A program made the translations under genes and the position numbers. The notes beneath the pieces were generated by a model. The model saw nothing but the letters and a program-made list of their open reading frames with translations. It had not been told where the DNA came from and ran no database searches. Below, one piece after another: positions 25,413-37,324 of a DNA stretch of 64,000 nt. Numbering within the stretch: position 1 is the first letter of the stretch; the number at the start of each line of letters is the position of its first letter. Source of the DNA: Methylobacillus flagellatus_A (GTDB taxonomy: Bacteria > Pseudomonadota > Gammaproteobacteria > Burkholderiales > Methylophilaceae); assembly GCF_031344055.1 (NCBI RefSeq), contig NZ_JADBEN010000001.1; one strand, 5' to 3'.

Positions 25413-25472
25413 ATATCTAATGACTGGGGAGCTTGTTCAAGCAAGCGCTATGACCCAAATTAGGAGTTTAAG

Positions 25473-25904
25473 ATGGCAAAGAAAGTTATCGGCTATATCA
25501 AGTTGCAGATTCCTGCAGGTAAAGCCAACCCAAGTCCCCCTGTTGGTCCTGCATTGGGTCAACGTGGCCTGAATATCATGGAGTTCTGCAAGGCGTTCAA
25601 TGCAGCAACTCAAAGCCTGGAACCAGGCCTGCCGATTCCGGTCGTGATCACTGCGTTTGCAGACAAGAGCTTCACCTTCGTAATGAAGACGCCTCCTGCA
25701 ACCATCCTGATCAAGAAGGCGGCCAAGATCGACAAGGGTTCCCCGCGTCCTCACACAGACAAGGTCGGCAAGATCACCCGCGCACAAGCGGAAGAGATCG
25801 CCAAGACCAAGGCTCCTGATTTGACGGCGGCCGATCTGGATGCTGCGGTGCGTACTATCGCAGGTAGCGCACGCAGTATGGGTATCGAAGTGGAGGGTGT
25901 GTAA
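25473..25904 (+). CDS. rplK: 50S ribosomal protein L11
   Basis: Part of the GTPase-associated centre of the 50S subunit, also needed for RelA activation. 143 residues, standard length, with proline-rich N-terminal KLQIPAGKANPSPPVGPALGQRGLNIMEFCKAFN and the rRNA-binding C-terminal domain. RBS TTAGGAG is well spaced. rplA starts immediately after the stop. Confidence 0.98.
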   Translation: MAKKVIGYIKLQIPAGKANPSPPVGPALGQRGLNIMEFCKAFNAATQSLEPGLPIPVVITAFADKSFTFVMKTPPATILIKKAAKIDKGSPRPHTDKVGKITRAQAEEIAKTKAPDLTAADLDAAVRTIAGSARSMGIEVEGV

Positions 25905-26597
25905 ATGGCTAACGTTTCTAAGCGTATCGAGGCCTTGCGCGCCAAGGTTGATCGTAACAAGGTATATCCCGTTGTTGAGGCCCTGACTATGGTCAAGGAA
26001 ACTGCAACTGCCAAGTTTGATGAGTCCGTGGATGCCGTGATCAATCTCGGTATCGACGCGCGTAAGTCTGACCAGTTGGTGCGCGGCGCATTGGTGTTGC
26101 CGCATGGTACAGGCAAGACCAAGCGTATCGCCGTGTTCGCACAGGGCGCTGCTGCCGAGGCAGCCAAGGCTGCTGGTGCCGACATCGTTGGTTTCGAAGA
26201 TCTAGCCGAGCAAGTCAAGGGCGGCATGCTGGACTTTGACGTTGCGATTGCAACGCCGGATGCAATGCGTATCGTCGGTACCCTGGGTCAAGTGCTTGGT
26301 CCTCGCGGCCTGATGCCTAACCCCAAGGTCGGCACCGTGACGCCTGATGTGACCACTGCCGTGAAGAACGCCAAGGCTGGCCAAGTGCAATACCGTACCG
26401 ACAAGGGCGGCATCGTACATTGCACTATCGGACGTGCTTCTTTTGGCGTTGATGCGCTGAAGGAAAACCTGGCTGCGCTCGTGGATGCGTTGAACAAAGC
26501 CAAGCCGGCTTCGTCTAAGGGTGTTTACCTGAAGAAGGTTTCCGTTTCCAGCACCATGGGTGCCGGTGTGCGCGTAGACCAGTCCAACCTGGCTTAA
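25905..26597 (+). CDS. rplA: 50S ribosomal protein L1
   Basis: L1-stalk protein that aids E-site tRNA release, and the translational repressor of rplKA. 230 residues; signature GTGKTKRIAVFAQG and GPRGLMPNPKVGTVTPDV are intact. Directly follows rplK without spacing. Confidence 0.98.
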   Translation: MANVSKRIEALRAKVDRNKVYPVVEALTMVKETATAKFDESVDAVINLGIDARKSDQLVRGALVLPHGTGKTKRIAVFAQGAAAEAAKAAGADIVGFEDLAEQVKGGMLDFDVAIATPDAMRIVGTLGQVLGPRGLMPNPKVGTVTPDVTTAVKNAKAGQVQYRTDKGGIVHCTIGRASFGVDALKENLAALVDALNKAKPASSKGVYLKKVSVSSTMGAGVRVDQSNLA

Positions 26598-26604
26598 TGA
26601 ATCA

Positions 26605-26631
26605 GGCGCCGTCTTGAAGTCAGTCGGCGCC
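26605..26631 (+). promoter_or_regulatory. Hairpin between rplA and the L10 leader
   Basis: GGCGCCG (26605-26611) pairs perfectly with CGGCGCC (26625-26631) around a 13-nt loop, just after the rplA stop. No T-tract; may be a partial terminator or part of the leader fold. Confidence 0.45.
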
Positions 26632-26670
26632 GCAAAGAACTTTGGGCCCGTGGCGCAAGCCATGGGGTTG

Positions 26671-26745
26671 TCAAAGACCGTAGGAGCCCAGGCGGGCTTA
26701 ATGGCGGCAGAACTCTAGCCAAGTCCTACGCAGATGGCGTTACCC
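26671..26745 (+). ncRNA. L10 ribosomal leader (autoregulatory mRNA element)
   Basis: The conserved L10-leader blocks are readable: TCAAAGACCGTAGGAGCC, the internal CTTAAT, and the closing AGTCCTACGCAGATGG, with CCGTAGGA pairing to TCCTACG. In bacteria this kink-turn element binds L10(L7/L12)4 and represses rplJL translation. Position before rplJ fits. Boundaries are approximate. Confidence 0.85.
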
Positions 26746-26834
26746 GGAACAGGATTTTTATTCCTGATGAAAGGTCGCCGTGGGAAGGTATTTGCAGGAG
26801 ACTGCAAATGCTTAATTAACGGAAGGAGAAGACC

Positions 26835-27359
26835 TTGAGTCTTAATCTTGAGCAGAAAAAGGCAGTAGTTGCTGAGGTTAGCGAGCAAGTCGCGCAGGCC
26901 CAGGCAATTGTTCTTGCTGAGTATCGTGGCATTGAAGTGGGCGACATGACCAAGTTGCGTGCTGAAGCCAGAAAATCCGGTGTATACCTGCGTGTTCTCA
27001 AGAACACCCTGGTACGTCGCGCTGTTGACGGCACACAGTTTTCTGGATTGGCGAACGACATGGTAGGCCCGCTGGTATTCGGTATTTCCACCGATCCAGT
27101 TGCCGCGGCAAAGGTTCTGAACAATTTTGCCAAAGCCAACGACAAGTTCGTCATCAAGGCTGGCGCTTTGCCAGGCAAGGTCCTGGATGCCAAGGGTGTG
27201 CAAGCCCTGGCTACCCTGCCAAGCCGCGAAGAGTTGCTGGCCAAGTTGCTTGGCACGATGCAGGCGCCTGTTGCACAGTTTGTACGCACGCTCAATGAAG
27301 TGCCTACGAAATTTGCACGCGGTCTTGCTGCAGTGCGCGACCAAAAGCAAGCAGCCTAA
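26835..27359 (+). CDS. rplJ: 50S ribosomal protein L10
   Basis: Base of the L7/L12 stalk and autogenous repressor of rplJL. 174 residues, TTG start behind GGAAGGAGAAG. N-terminal rRNA-binding part LNLEQKKAVVAEVSEQVAQA and the C-terminal helix for L12 dimers are present. 237 nt separate it from rplA and hold its leader RNA. Confidence 0.97.
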   Translation: MSLNLEQKKAVVAEVSEQVAQAQAIVLAEYRGIEVGDMTKLRAEARKSGVYLRVLKNTLVRRAVDGTQFSGLANDMVGPLVFGISTDPVAAAKVLNNFAKANDKFVIKAGALPGKVLDAKGVQALATLPSREELLAKLLGTMQAPVAQFVRTLNEVPTKFARGLAAVRDQKQAA

Positions 27360-27392
27360 TCAATATCAATATTTATCAGGAGTATTAACAAA

Positions 27393-27776
27393 ATGGCATT
27401 ATCTAAAGCAGAAATTCTTGACGCTATCGCTTCCCTGACAGTTCTCGAACTGTCCGAACTGATCAAGGATCTGGAAGAAAAGTTTGGCGTATCCGCAGCT
27501 GCAGCTGCTGTTGCAGTAGCTGCTCCTGCAGCTGGTGGCGATGCTGGCGCAGCCGCTGCAGAAAAGACTGAGTTCGATGTTATCCTGGCTTCTGCTGGCG
27601 ACAACAAGGTGAACGTGATCAAGGCTGTTCGCGAACTGACTTCCCTCGGTCTGAAGGAAGCCAAGGACCTGGTTGACGCTGCTCCTAAGGCAATCAAGGA
27701 AGGCGTTTCCAAGGCTGATGCTGAAGCTGCTGCTAAGAAGCTGGAAGAAGCTGGCGCTAAGGCTGAAATCAAGTAA
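27393..27776 (+). CDS. rplL: 50S ribosomal protein L7/L12
   Basis: Multicopy stalk protein that recruits translation GTPases. 127 residues: N-terminal dimerisation domain, Ala-rich hinge (AAAAAVAVAAPAAGGDAGAA), and C-terminal domain TEFDVILASAGDNKVNVIK with GLKEAKDLVD. Codon use is highly biased (GCT, GAA, AAG), as expected for one of the most abundant proteins. Confidence 0.98.
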   Translation: MALSKAEILDAIASLTVLELSELIKDLEEKFGVSAAAAAVAVAAPAAGGDAGAAAAEKTEFDVILASAGDNKVNVIKAVRELTSLGLKEAKDLVDAAPKAIKEGVSKADAEAAAKKLEEAGAKAEIK

Positions 27777-27800
27777 TACCGCTGTAAATCATGGTGTATG

Positions 27801-27822
27801 GGCTGACAGGAAACTGTCAGCC
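27801..27822 (+). promoter_or_regulatory. GNRA-capped hairpin after rplL
   Basis: GGCTGACAG (27801-27809), GAAA tetraloop, CTGTCAGCC (27814-27822); perfect 9-bp stem. Followed by TTCACCATTTTA, a weak T-run. Likely the partial terminator that lowers rpoBC expression relative to rplL. Confidence 0.65.
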
Positions 27823-27841
27823 TTCACCATTTTAAGAAGTT

Positions 27842-27875
27842 AGAAGACAGCAGTCCCGTCGGGCTGCTGTCTTCT
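27842..27875 (+). promoter_or_regulatory. Long hairpin in the rplL-rpoB gap (likely RNase processing site)
   Basis: AGAAGACAGCAG (27842-27853) pairs perfectly with CTGCTGTCTTCT (27864-27875), extended by CCC/GGG inside. In E. coli an RNase III site and an attenuator occupy the same gap; role here is by analogy. Confidence 0.6.
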
Positions 27876-27898
27876 GCCCTCTATCCTCAGGAGATGCT

Positions 27899-30800
27899 AT
27901 GAGCTATTCCTTTACCGAAAAGAAACGTCTGCGTAAAAGTTTCGCCAAGCGTGAAAGCGTGCAGGAGGTTCCTTACCTGCTCGCCATGCAATTGGAGTCT
28001 TACGCTGCATTTTTGCAAGCTGAAGTCCATGCCGACAAGCGTACAGACACAGGCCTTCAAGCAGCATTCAGTTCGGTTTTTCCTATTGTCAGCCATTCCG
28101 GCAATGCGCGACTGGACTTTGTCAGTTATAACCTCGGCCAGGAGCCGTTCGATGTCAAGGAATGTCAGCAGCGTGGTTTGACTTACGCCGCTCCTTTGCG
28201 CGTCAAGGTCCGCTTGACTATTATGGATAAAGAGGCTTCCAAACCTACCGTCAAGGAGGTGAAGGAGCAAGAGGTCTACATGGGTGAATTGCCACTCATG
28301 ACAGAAAACGGGTCTTTTGTGATCAACGGCACCGAACGTGTCATCGTTTCGCAATTGCACCGCAGCCCCGGCGTGTTCTTCGAGCATGACCGCGGCAAGA
28401 CCCACAGCTCGGGCAAGCTGTTGTTCTCCGCACGTATCATCCCTTACCGTGGCTCATGGCTCGACTTCGAGTTCGACCCCAAGGATTATTTGTATTTCCG
28501 TGTCGACCGCCGTCGCAAGATGCCGGTGACCATTCTCCTGAAAGCGCTCGGCTTCACGCCAGAGCAAATTCTGGAAACATTCTACGATTTTGACACCTTC
28601 CATATCGCCAAGAAGGGCGTGCAGTTCGAGCTGGTGCCGGAGCGCCTGCGCGGCGAAGTAGCCAAGTTCGACATCCTGGACAAGGATGGCAAGGTCATCG
28701 TTGCCAAGGACAAGCGCATCACCGTCAAGCACATCCGCGACATGGAAAAGGCTGGCATCAGCAAGATCACTGTGCCTGAAGAGTTCCTGCTGGGCCGCTC
28801 GCTGGCTGCCGGCATCGTGGACAAGTCCACTGGCGAAGTGGTTGCCAATGCCAATGACGAAGTGACGGAATCCTTGCTGGACAAGCTGCGCGAAGCGGAA
28901 GTTAGCAAGATCAGCACTTTGTACGCAAATGATCTCGATCATGGCGACTATATCTCGCAAACATTGCGTATTGATGAAATCCCGGATGAGTACAGCGCGC
29001 GTGTTGCCATCTACCGCATGATGCGTCCTGGCGAGCCGCCGACCGAGGAAGCAGTACAGGCGTTGTTTGAAGGCTTGTTCTTCAACGAAGACCGTTATGA
29101 CTTGTCTTCCGTAGGCCGCATGAAGTTCAATCGCCGTGCTTTCCCTGAGAAGATTGAAGAGCGTACCGCAGCATGGTTGCGTCGCTTCTATGAGAAGGTT
29201 GGCCCGCAAGGCGCCGAAGGTGCTGGCACGCTGTCTAACGACGATATCCTGGCTGTGATTGCGGTATTGATTGAATTGCGTAATGGCCGTGGCGAAATCG
29301 ACGATATTGACCATTTGGGTAATCGTCGTATCCGTTCCGTGGGCGAGCTGGCCGAGAACCAGTTCCGCGCAGGCCTGGTGCGTGTCGAGCGCGCCGTGAA
29401 GGAGCGTTTGTCGCAAGCTGAGTCTGACAACCTGATGCCGCACGACCTGATCAATGCGAAACCGGTGTCGAGCGCAATTCGTGAATTCTTCGGTTCCTCG
29501 CAACTGTCGCAGTTCATGGACCAGACCAACCCGTTGTCCGAGATCACGCACAAGCGTCGTGTCTCCGCCTTGGGCCCTGGTGGCTTGACTCGCGAACGCG
29601 CGGGCTTCGAAGTGCGTGACGTGCATTCCACGCACTATGGCCGCGTCTGTCCGATTGAAACGCCTGAAGGTCCGAACATTGGTCTGATCAACTCCTTGGC
29701 GCTGTATTCCCGCACCAACCAGTACGGTTTCCTGGAAACACCATACCGCCGCGTAGCGGACAACAAGGTGTCAGGCCAGATCGATTATTTGTCCGCGATC
29801 GAGGAAAGCCAGTACATGATCGCACAGGCCAACTCCGAACTGGACAAGGCCGGCAAGTTCAAGGAAGACCTGGTCTCTGCGCGTTACCATAACGAATTCA
29901 CCATGGCGCAGCCGGACCGCGTGCAATACATGGACGTGGCCCCGGGCCAGATCGTATCCGTTGCGGCATCGCTGATCCCGTTCCTGGAGCATGACGATGC
30001 AAACCGCGCCTTGATGGGCGCCAACATGCAGCGTCAGGCCGTGCCGTGTCTGCGCGCCGAGAAGGCCGTGGTCGGTACTGGCATCGAACGTACTGTTGCC
30101 GTTGACTCCGGTACTGTCGTTACGGCCCGCCGCGGTGGCGTGGTCGATTATGTCGATTCCAGCCGTATCGTGGTGCGCGTGCACGACGAAGAAGCGGCCG
30201 CTGGCGAAGTCGGTGTGGATATCTACAACCTGATCAAGTACACCCGCTCCAACCAGAACACCAACATCAACCAGCGTCCGCTGGTCAATGTCGGCGACGT
30301 GCTGGCACGCGGCGACGTGATTGCCGACGGCGCTTCCACCGATATGGGCGAGTTGGCGTTGGGCCAGAACATGCTGGTCGCCTTCATGCCATGGAACGGT
30401 TACAACTTCGAGGACTCGATCTTGATTTCCGAGCGTGTGGTGGCTGATGACCGCTATACCTCCATCCATATCGAAGAGCTGTCCGTTGTCGCTCGCGACA
30501 CCAAGTTGGGCGCGGAAGAAATCACGCGCGACATCTCCAACCTGTCCGAGCGCATGCTGGGCCGCCTGGATGAGTCCGGTATCATTTATATCGGCGCTGA
30601 AGTCGAAGCGGGTGACGTGCTGGTCGGCAAGGTAACGCCCAAGGGCGAAACCCAGCTGACGCCGGAAGAAAAACTGCTGCGTGCAATTTTCGGCGAGAAG
30701 GCGTCCGATGTGAAGGATACTTCGCTGCGCGTGCCGTCCGGCATGTCCGGCACCGTGATCGACGTGCAAGTCTTCACGCGCGAAGGTATCGAGCGCGATG

Positions 30801-32071
30801 CGCGGGCACAGCAGATCATTGACGACCAGTTGGCCGACTACAAGCAGGACCTGGCCGACCAGATGCGTATCGTGGAAGACGATGCGTTCGGCCGTATCCG
30901 CCGCCTGATCGAAGGCAAGGTCGCGACCGGCGGTCCGCAAAAGCTCAAGAAGGGCGAAGCCGTCACTGCCGAATACCTGGAAGGGTTGGCGCGCTATGAC
31001 TGGTTCGACATCCGCCTGAGCGATGAAGATGCCGCACGCCAGCTTGAACAGCTGCGTGACAGCCTGTCCCAGGCGCGTATCGAGTTCGACAGCAAGTTCG
31101 AAGAGAAGAAGCGCAAGCTGACCCAGGGCGATGAACTGCCTCCAGGCGTGCAGAAGATGGTCAAGGTCTACCTGGCCGTCAAGCGCCGTATCCAGCCCGG
31201 CGACAAGATGGCGGGCCGCCACGGTAACAAAGGTGTGGTTTCCAAGATCGTGCCGATCGAGGATATGCCGCACATGGCCGACGGTACGCCGATGGACATC
31301 GTGCTGAATCCGTTGGGCGTTCCATCGCGGATGAACATCGGCCAGATTCTCGAAGTGCATTTGGGCTGGGCCGCCAAGGGGCTTGGTATCCGTATCGGCA
31401 ATATGCTACAGGCGCAAGCCAAGACTGCCGAGCTACGCAGCTTCTTCGAGCAGATATACAACAAGAGCAACGGTAAGCCTGAGGATATCGCTGCCCTGAG
31501 CGATGACGAAATCATCGATCTGGCAAGAAACCTCAAGAACGGTGTGCCGTTTGCAACCCCTGTGTTCGATGGCGCGACCGAGACTGACATCAAGGCTATG
31601 CTGGATCTGGCGTTCCCCGATGAAGATCCGCGTACGCAGCAATTGCAGTTCGCTTCCGGCAAGACCCAGGTGACCTTGTTCGACGGCCGTACTGGCGATG
31701 CTTTCGAGCGTCCGGTCACCGTGGGCTACATGCACGTGCTCAAGCTGCACCACTTGGTCGATGACAAGATGCACGCTCGTTCTACCGGTCCTTACTCGCT
31801 GGTTACCCAGCAGCCATTGGGCGGTAAGGCGCAGTTCGGCGGCCAGCGTTTCGGTGAGATGGAAGTCTGGGCGTTGGAAGCCTACGGTGCATCCTATACC
31901 TTGCAGGAAATGCTGACTGTGAAGTCTGACGATGTGTCCGGCCGTACCAAGGTATACGAAAACATTGTCAAGGGTGAGCACAAGATTGACGCTGGCATGC
32001 CAGAGTCCTTCAATGTGTTGGTGAAGGAAATCCGCTCGCTCGCAATCGATATTGATCTTGACCGCAACTAA
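27899..32071 (+). CDS. rpoB: DNA-directed RNA polymerase subunit beta
   Basis: Catalytic beta subunit of RNA polymerase, 1,390 residues, proteobacterial length. The rifampicin-binding region is intact and wild-type in look (FGSSQLSQFMDQTNPLSE, then HKRRVSALGPGGL). Other landmarks are GRVCPIETPEGPNIGLI and the C-terminal MAGRHGNKGVVSKIVP and GGQRFGEMEVWALEAYGA. rpoC follows after 12 nt. Confidence 0.99.
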   Translation: MSYSFTEKKRLRKSFAKRESVQEVPYLLAMQLESYAAFLQAEVHADKRTDTGLQAAFSSVFPIVSHSGNARLDFVSYNLGQEPFDVKECQQRGLTYAAPLRVKVRLTIMDKEASKPTVKEVKEQEVYMGELPLMTENGSFVINGTERVIVSQLHRSPGVFFEHDRGKTHSSGKLLFSARIIPYRGSWLDFEFDPKDYLYFRVDRRRKMPVTILLKALGFTPEQILETFYDFDTFHIAKKGVQFELVPERLRGEVAKFDILDKDGKVIVAKDKRITVKHIRDMEKAGISKITVPEEFLLGRSLAAGIVDKSTGEVVANANDEVTESLLDKLREAEVSKISTLYANDLDHGDYISQTLRIDEIPDEYSARVAIYRMMRPGEPPTEEAVQALFEGLFFNEDRYDLSSVGRMKFNRRAFPEKIEERTAAWLRRFYEKVGPQGAEGAGTLSNDDILAVIAVLIELRNGRGEIDDIDHLGNRRIRSVGELAENQFRAGLVRVERAVKERLSQAESDNLMPHDLINAKPVSSAIREFFGSSQLSQFMDQTNPLSEITHKRRVSALGPGGLTRERAGFEVRDVHSTHYGRVCPIETPEGPNIGLINSLALYSRTNQYGFLETPYRRVADNKVSGQIDYLSAIEESQYMIAQANSELDKAGKFKEDLVSARYHNEFTMAQPDRVQYMDVAPGQIVSVAASLIPFLEHDDANRALMGANMQRQAVPCLRAEKAVVGTGIERTVAVDSGTVVTARRGGVVDYVDSSRIVVRVHDEEAAAGEVGVDIYNLIKYTRSNQNTNINQRPLVNVGDVLARGDVIADGASTDMGELALGQNMLVAFMPWNGYNFEDSILISERVVADDRYTSIHIEELSVVARDTKLGAEEITRDISNLSERMLGRLDESGIIYIGAEVEAGDVLVGKVTPKGETQLTPEEKLLRAIFGEKASDVKDTSLRVPSGMSGTVIDVQVFTREGIERDARAQQIIDDQLADYKQDLADQMRIVEDDAFGRIRRLIEGKVATGGPQKLKKGEAVTAEYLEGLARYDWFDIRLSDEDAARQLEQLRDSLSQARIEFDSKFEEKKRKLTQGDELPPGVQKMVKVYLAVKRRIQPGDKMAGRHGNKGVVSKIVPIEDMPHMADGTPMDIVLNPLGVPSRMNIGQILEVHLGWAAKGLGIRIGNMLQAQAKTAELRSFFEQIYNKSNGKPEDIAALSDDEIIDLARNLKNGVPFATPVFDGATETDIKAMLDLAFPDEDPRTQQLQFASGKTQVTLFDGRTGDAFERPVTVGYMHVLKLHHLVDDKMHARSTGPYSLVTQQPLGGKAQFGGQRFGEMEVWALEAYGASYTLQEMLTVKSDDVSGRTKVYENIVKGEHKIDAGMPESFNVLVKEIRSLAIDIDLDRN

Positions 32072-32083
32072 GGAGAAACGCGC

Positions 32084-36313
<4,230 letters not shown>

Positions 36314-36349
36314 CAACACATTGAACGCTAAATAAAATGCTAAGTTTTC

Positions 36350-36380
36350 CGGGATGGCGTTTCGCCATCCCGTAATTTTT
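36350..36380 (+). terminator. Rho-independent terminator after rpoC
   Basis: CGGGATGGCG (36350-36359), loop TTT, CGCCATCCCG (36363-36372), then TAATTTTT. Separates the rpoBC unit from the str operon. Confidence 0.85.
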
Positions 36381-36408
36381 AGCGGTTAAAATATAAAGGC
36401 TAAAGGTT

Positions 36409-36786
36409 ATGCCAACCATCAATCAATTAGTGCGCAAGCCGCGCCAAAAAGTAGTTGCGAAGAGCAAGGTGCCAGCGCTTGAGAGCTGCCCACAAAAGCG
36501 TGGTGTATGTACTCGTGTTTACACCACAACTCCTAAGAAACCTAACTCCGCTTTGCGTAAGGTTGCCAAGGTGCGCCTGACCAATGGCTATGAAGTGATT
36601 AGCTATATCGGCGGTGAAGGCCACAACCTGCAAGAGCACTCTGTTGTTCTGTTGCGCGGCGGTCGTGTAAAGGACTTGCCAGGTGTGCGTTACCACATGG
36701 TGCGCGGTAGCCTGGATACTGCTGGTGTTAAAGACCGTAAGCAGGCCCGCTCCAAGTACGGTGCTAAGCGCCCTAAGGCTGCTTAA
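36409..36786 (+). CDS. rpsL: 30S ribosomal protein S12
   Basis: Decoding-centre protein, 125 residues. The streptomycin-related positions read as wild type in TPKKPNSALRKVAKVRL (Lys of PKKPNS) and LPGVRYHMVRG. First gene of the str operon; a TATAAA at 36392-36397 could be its -10, but no matching -35 is clear. Confidence 0.98.
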   Translation: MPTINQLVRKPRQKVVAKSKVPALESCPQKRGVCTRVYTTTPKKPNSALRKVAKVRLTNGYEVISYIGGEGHNLQEHSVVLLRGGRVKDLPGVRYHMVRGSLDTAGVKDRKQARSKYGAKRPKAA

Positions 36787-36822
36787 TTACAGCGGCCCAA
36801 AGTTTAAGGAATCGAGAAAGCC

Positions 36823-37293
36823 ATGCCAAGACGTAGAGAAGTTCCCAAGCGTAACATCCTGCCTGACCCTAAGTTCGGTAGCCAGGAAGTTTCAAAGTTC
36901 GTTAATGTGCTGATGACCGGCGGCAAGAAGTCGGTTGCAGAGCGTATCCTGTACGGCGCATTTGACCAAATCACACAAAAGAGCGGCAAGGAAGCGCTGG
37001 AAGTATTTACCCTGGCAATCGGTAATCTGCGTCCTGTCGTGGAAGTGAAGAGCCGTCGCGTTGGTGGTGCAAACTACCAGGTGCCTGTTGAAGTGCGTCC
37101 CGCACGCCGCAATGCGCTGGCCATGCGCTGGTTGCGTGATGCTGCCCGCAAGCGTGGCGAAAAGTCCATGGGTCTGCGTTTGGCTGCTGAGTTGATCGAG
37201 GCTTCTGAAGGCCGCGGTGCTGCTATCAAGAAGCGTGAAGAAGTTCACCGTATGGCAGAAGCCAATAAGGCATTCTCGCATTTCCGTTTCTAA
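36823..37293 (+). CDS. rpsG: 30S ribosomal protein S7
   Basis: Assembly-initiating protein of the 30S head and, in E. coli, translational repressor of the str operon. 156 residues, starting MPRRREVPKRNILPDPKFGS; motif KSRRVGGANYQVPVEV is intact. Between rpsL and fusA as expected. Confidence 0.98.
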   Translation: MPRRREVPKRNILPDPKFGSQEVSKFVNVLMTGGKKSVAERILYGAFDQITQKSGKEALEVFTLAIGNLRPVVEVKSRRVGGANYQVPVEVRPARRNALAMRWLRDAARKRGEKSMGLRLAAELIEASEGRGAAIKKREEVHRMAEANKAFSHFRF

Positions 37294-37324
37294 ACTCAGA
37301 CAAATTTTAAGTTAGGTAATTACT

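Noticed and set aside
29771..31360. 529-codon frame antisense to rpoB
   Set aside because: Full overlap with an essential, intact gene and no protein-family features.
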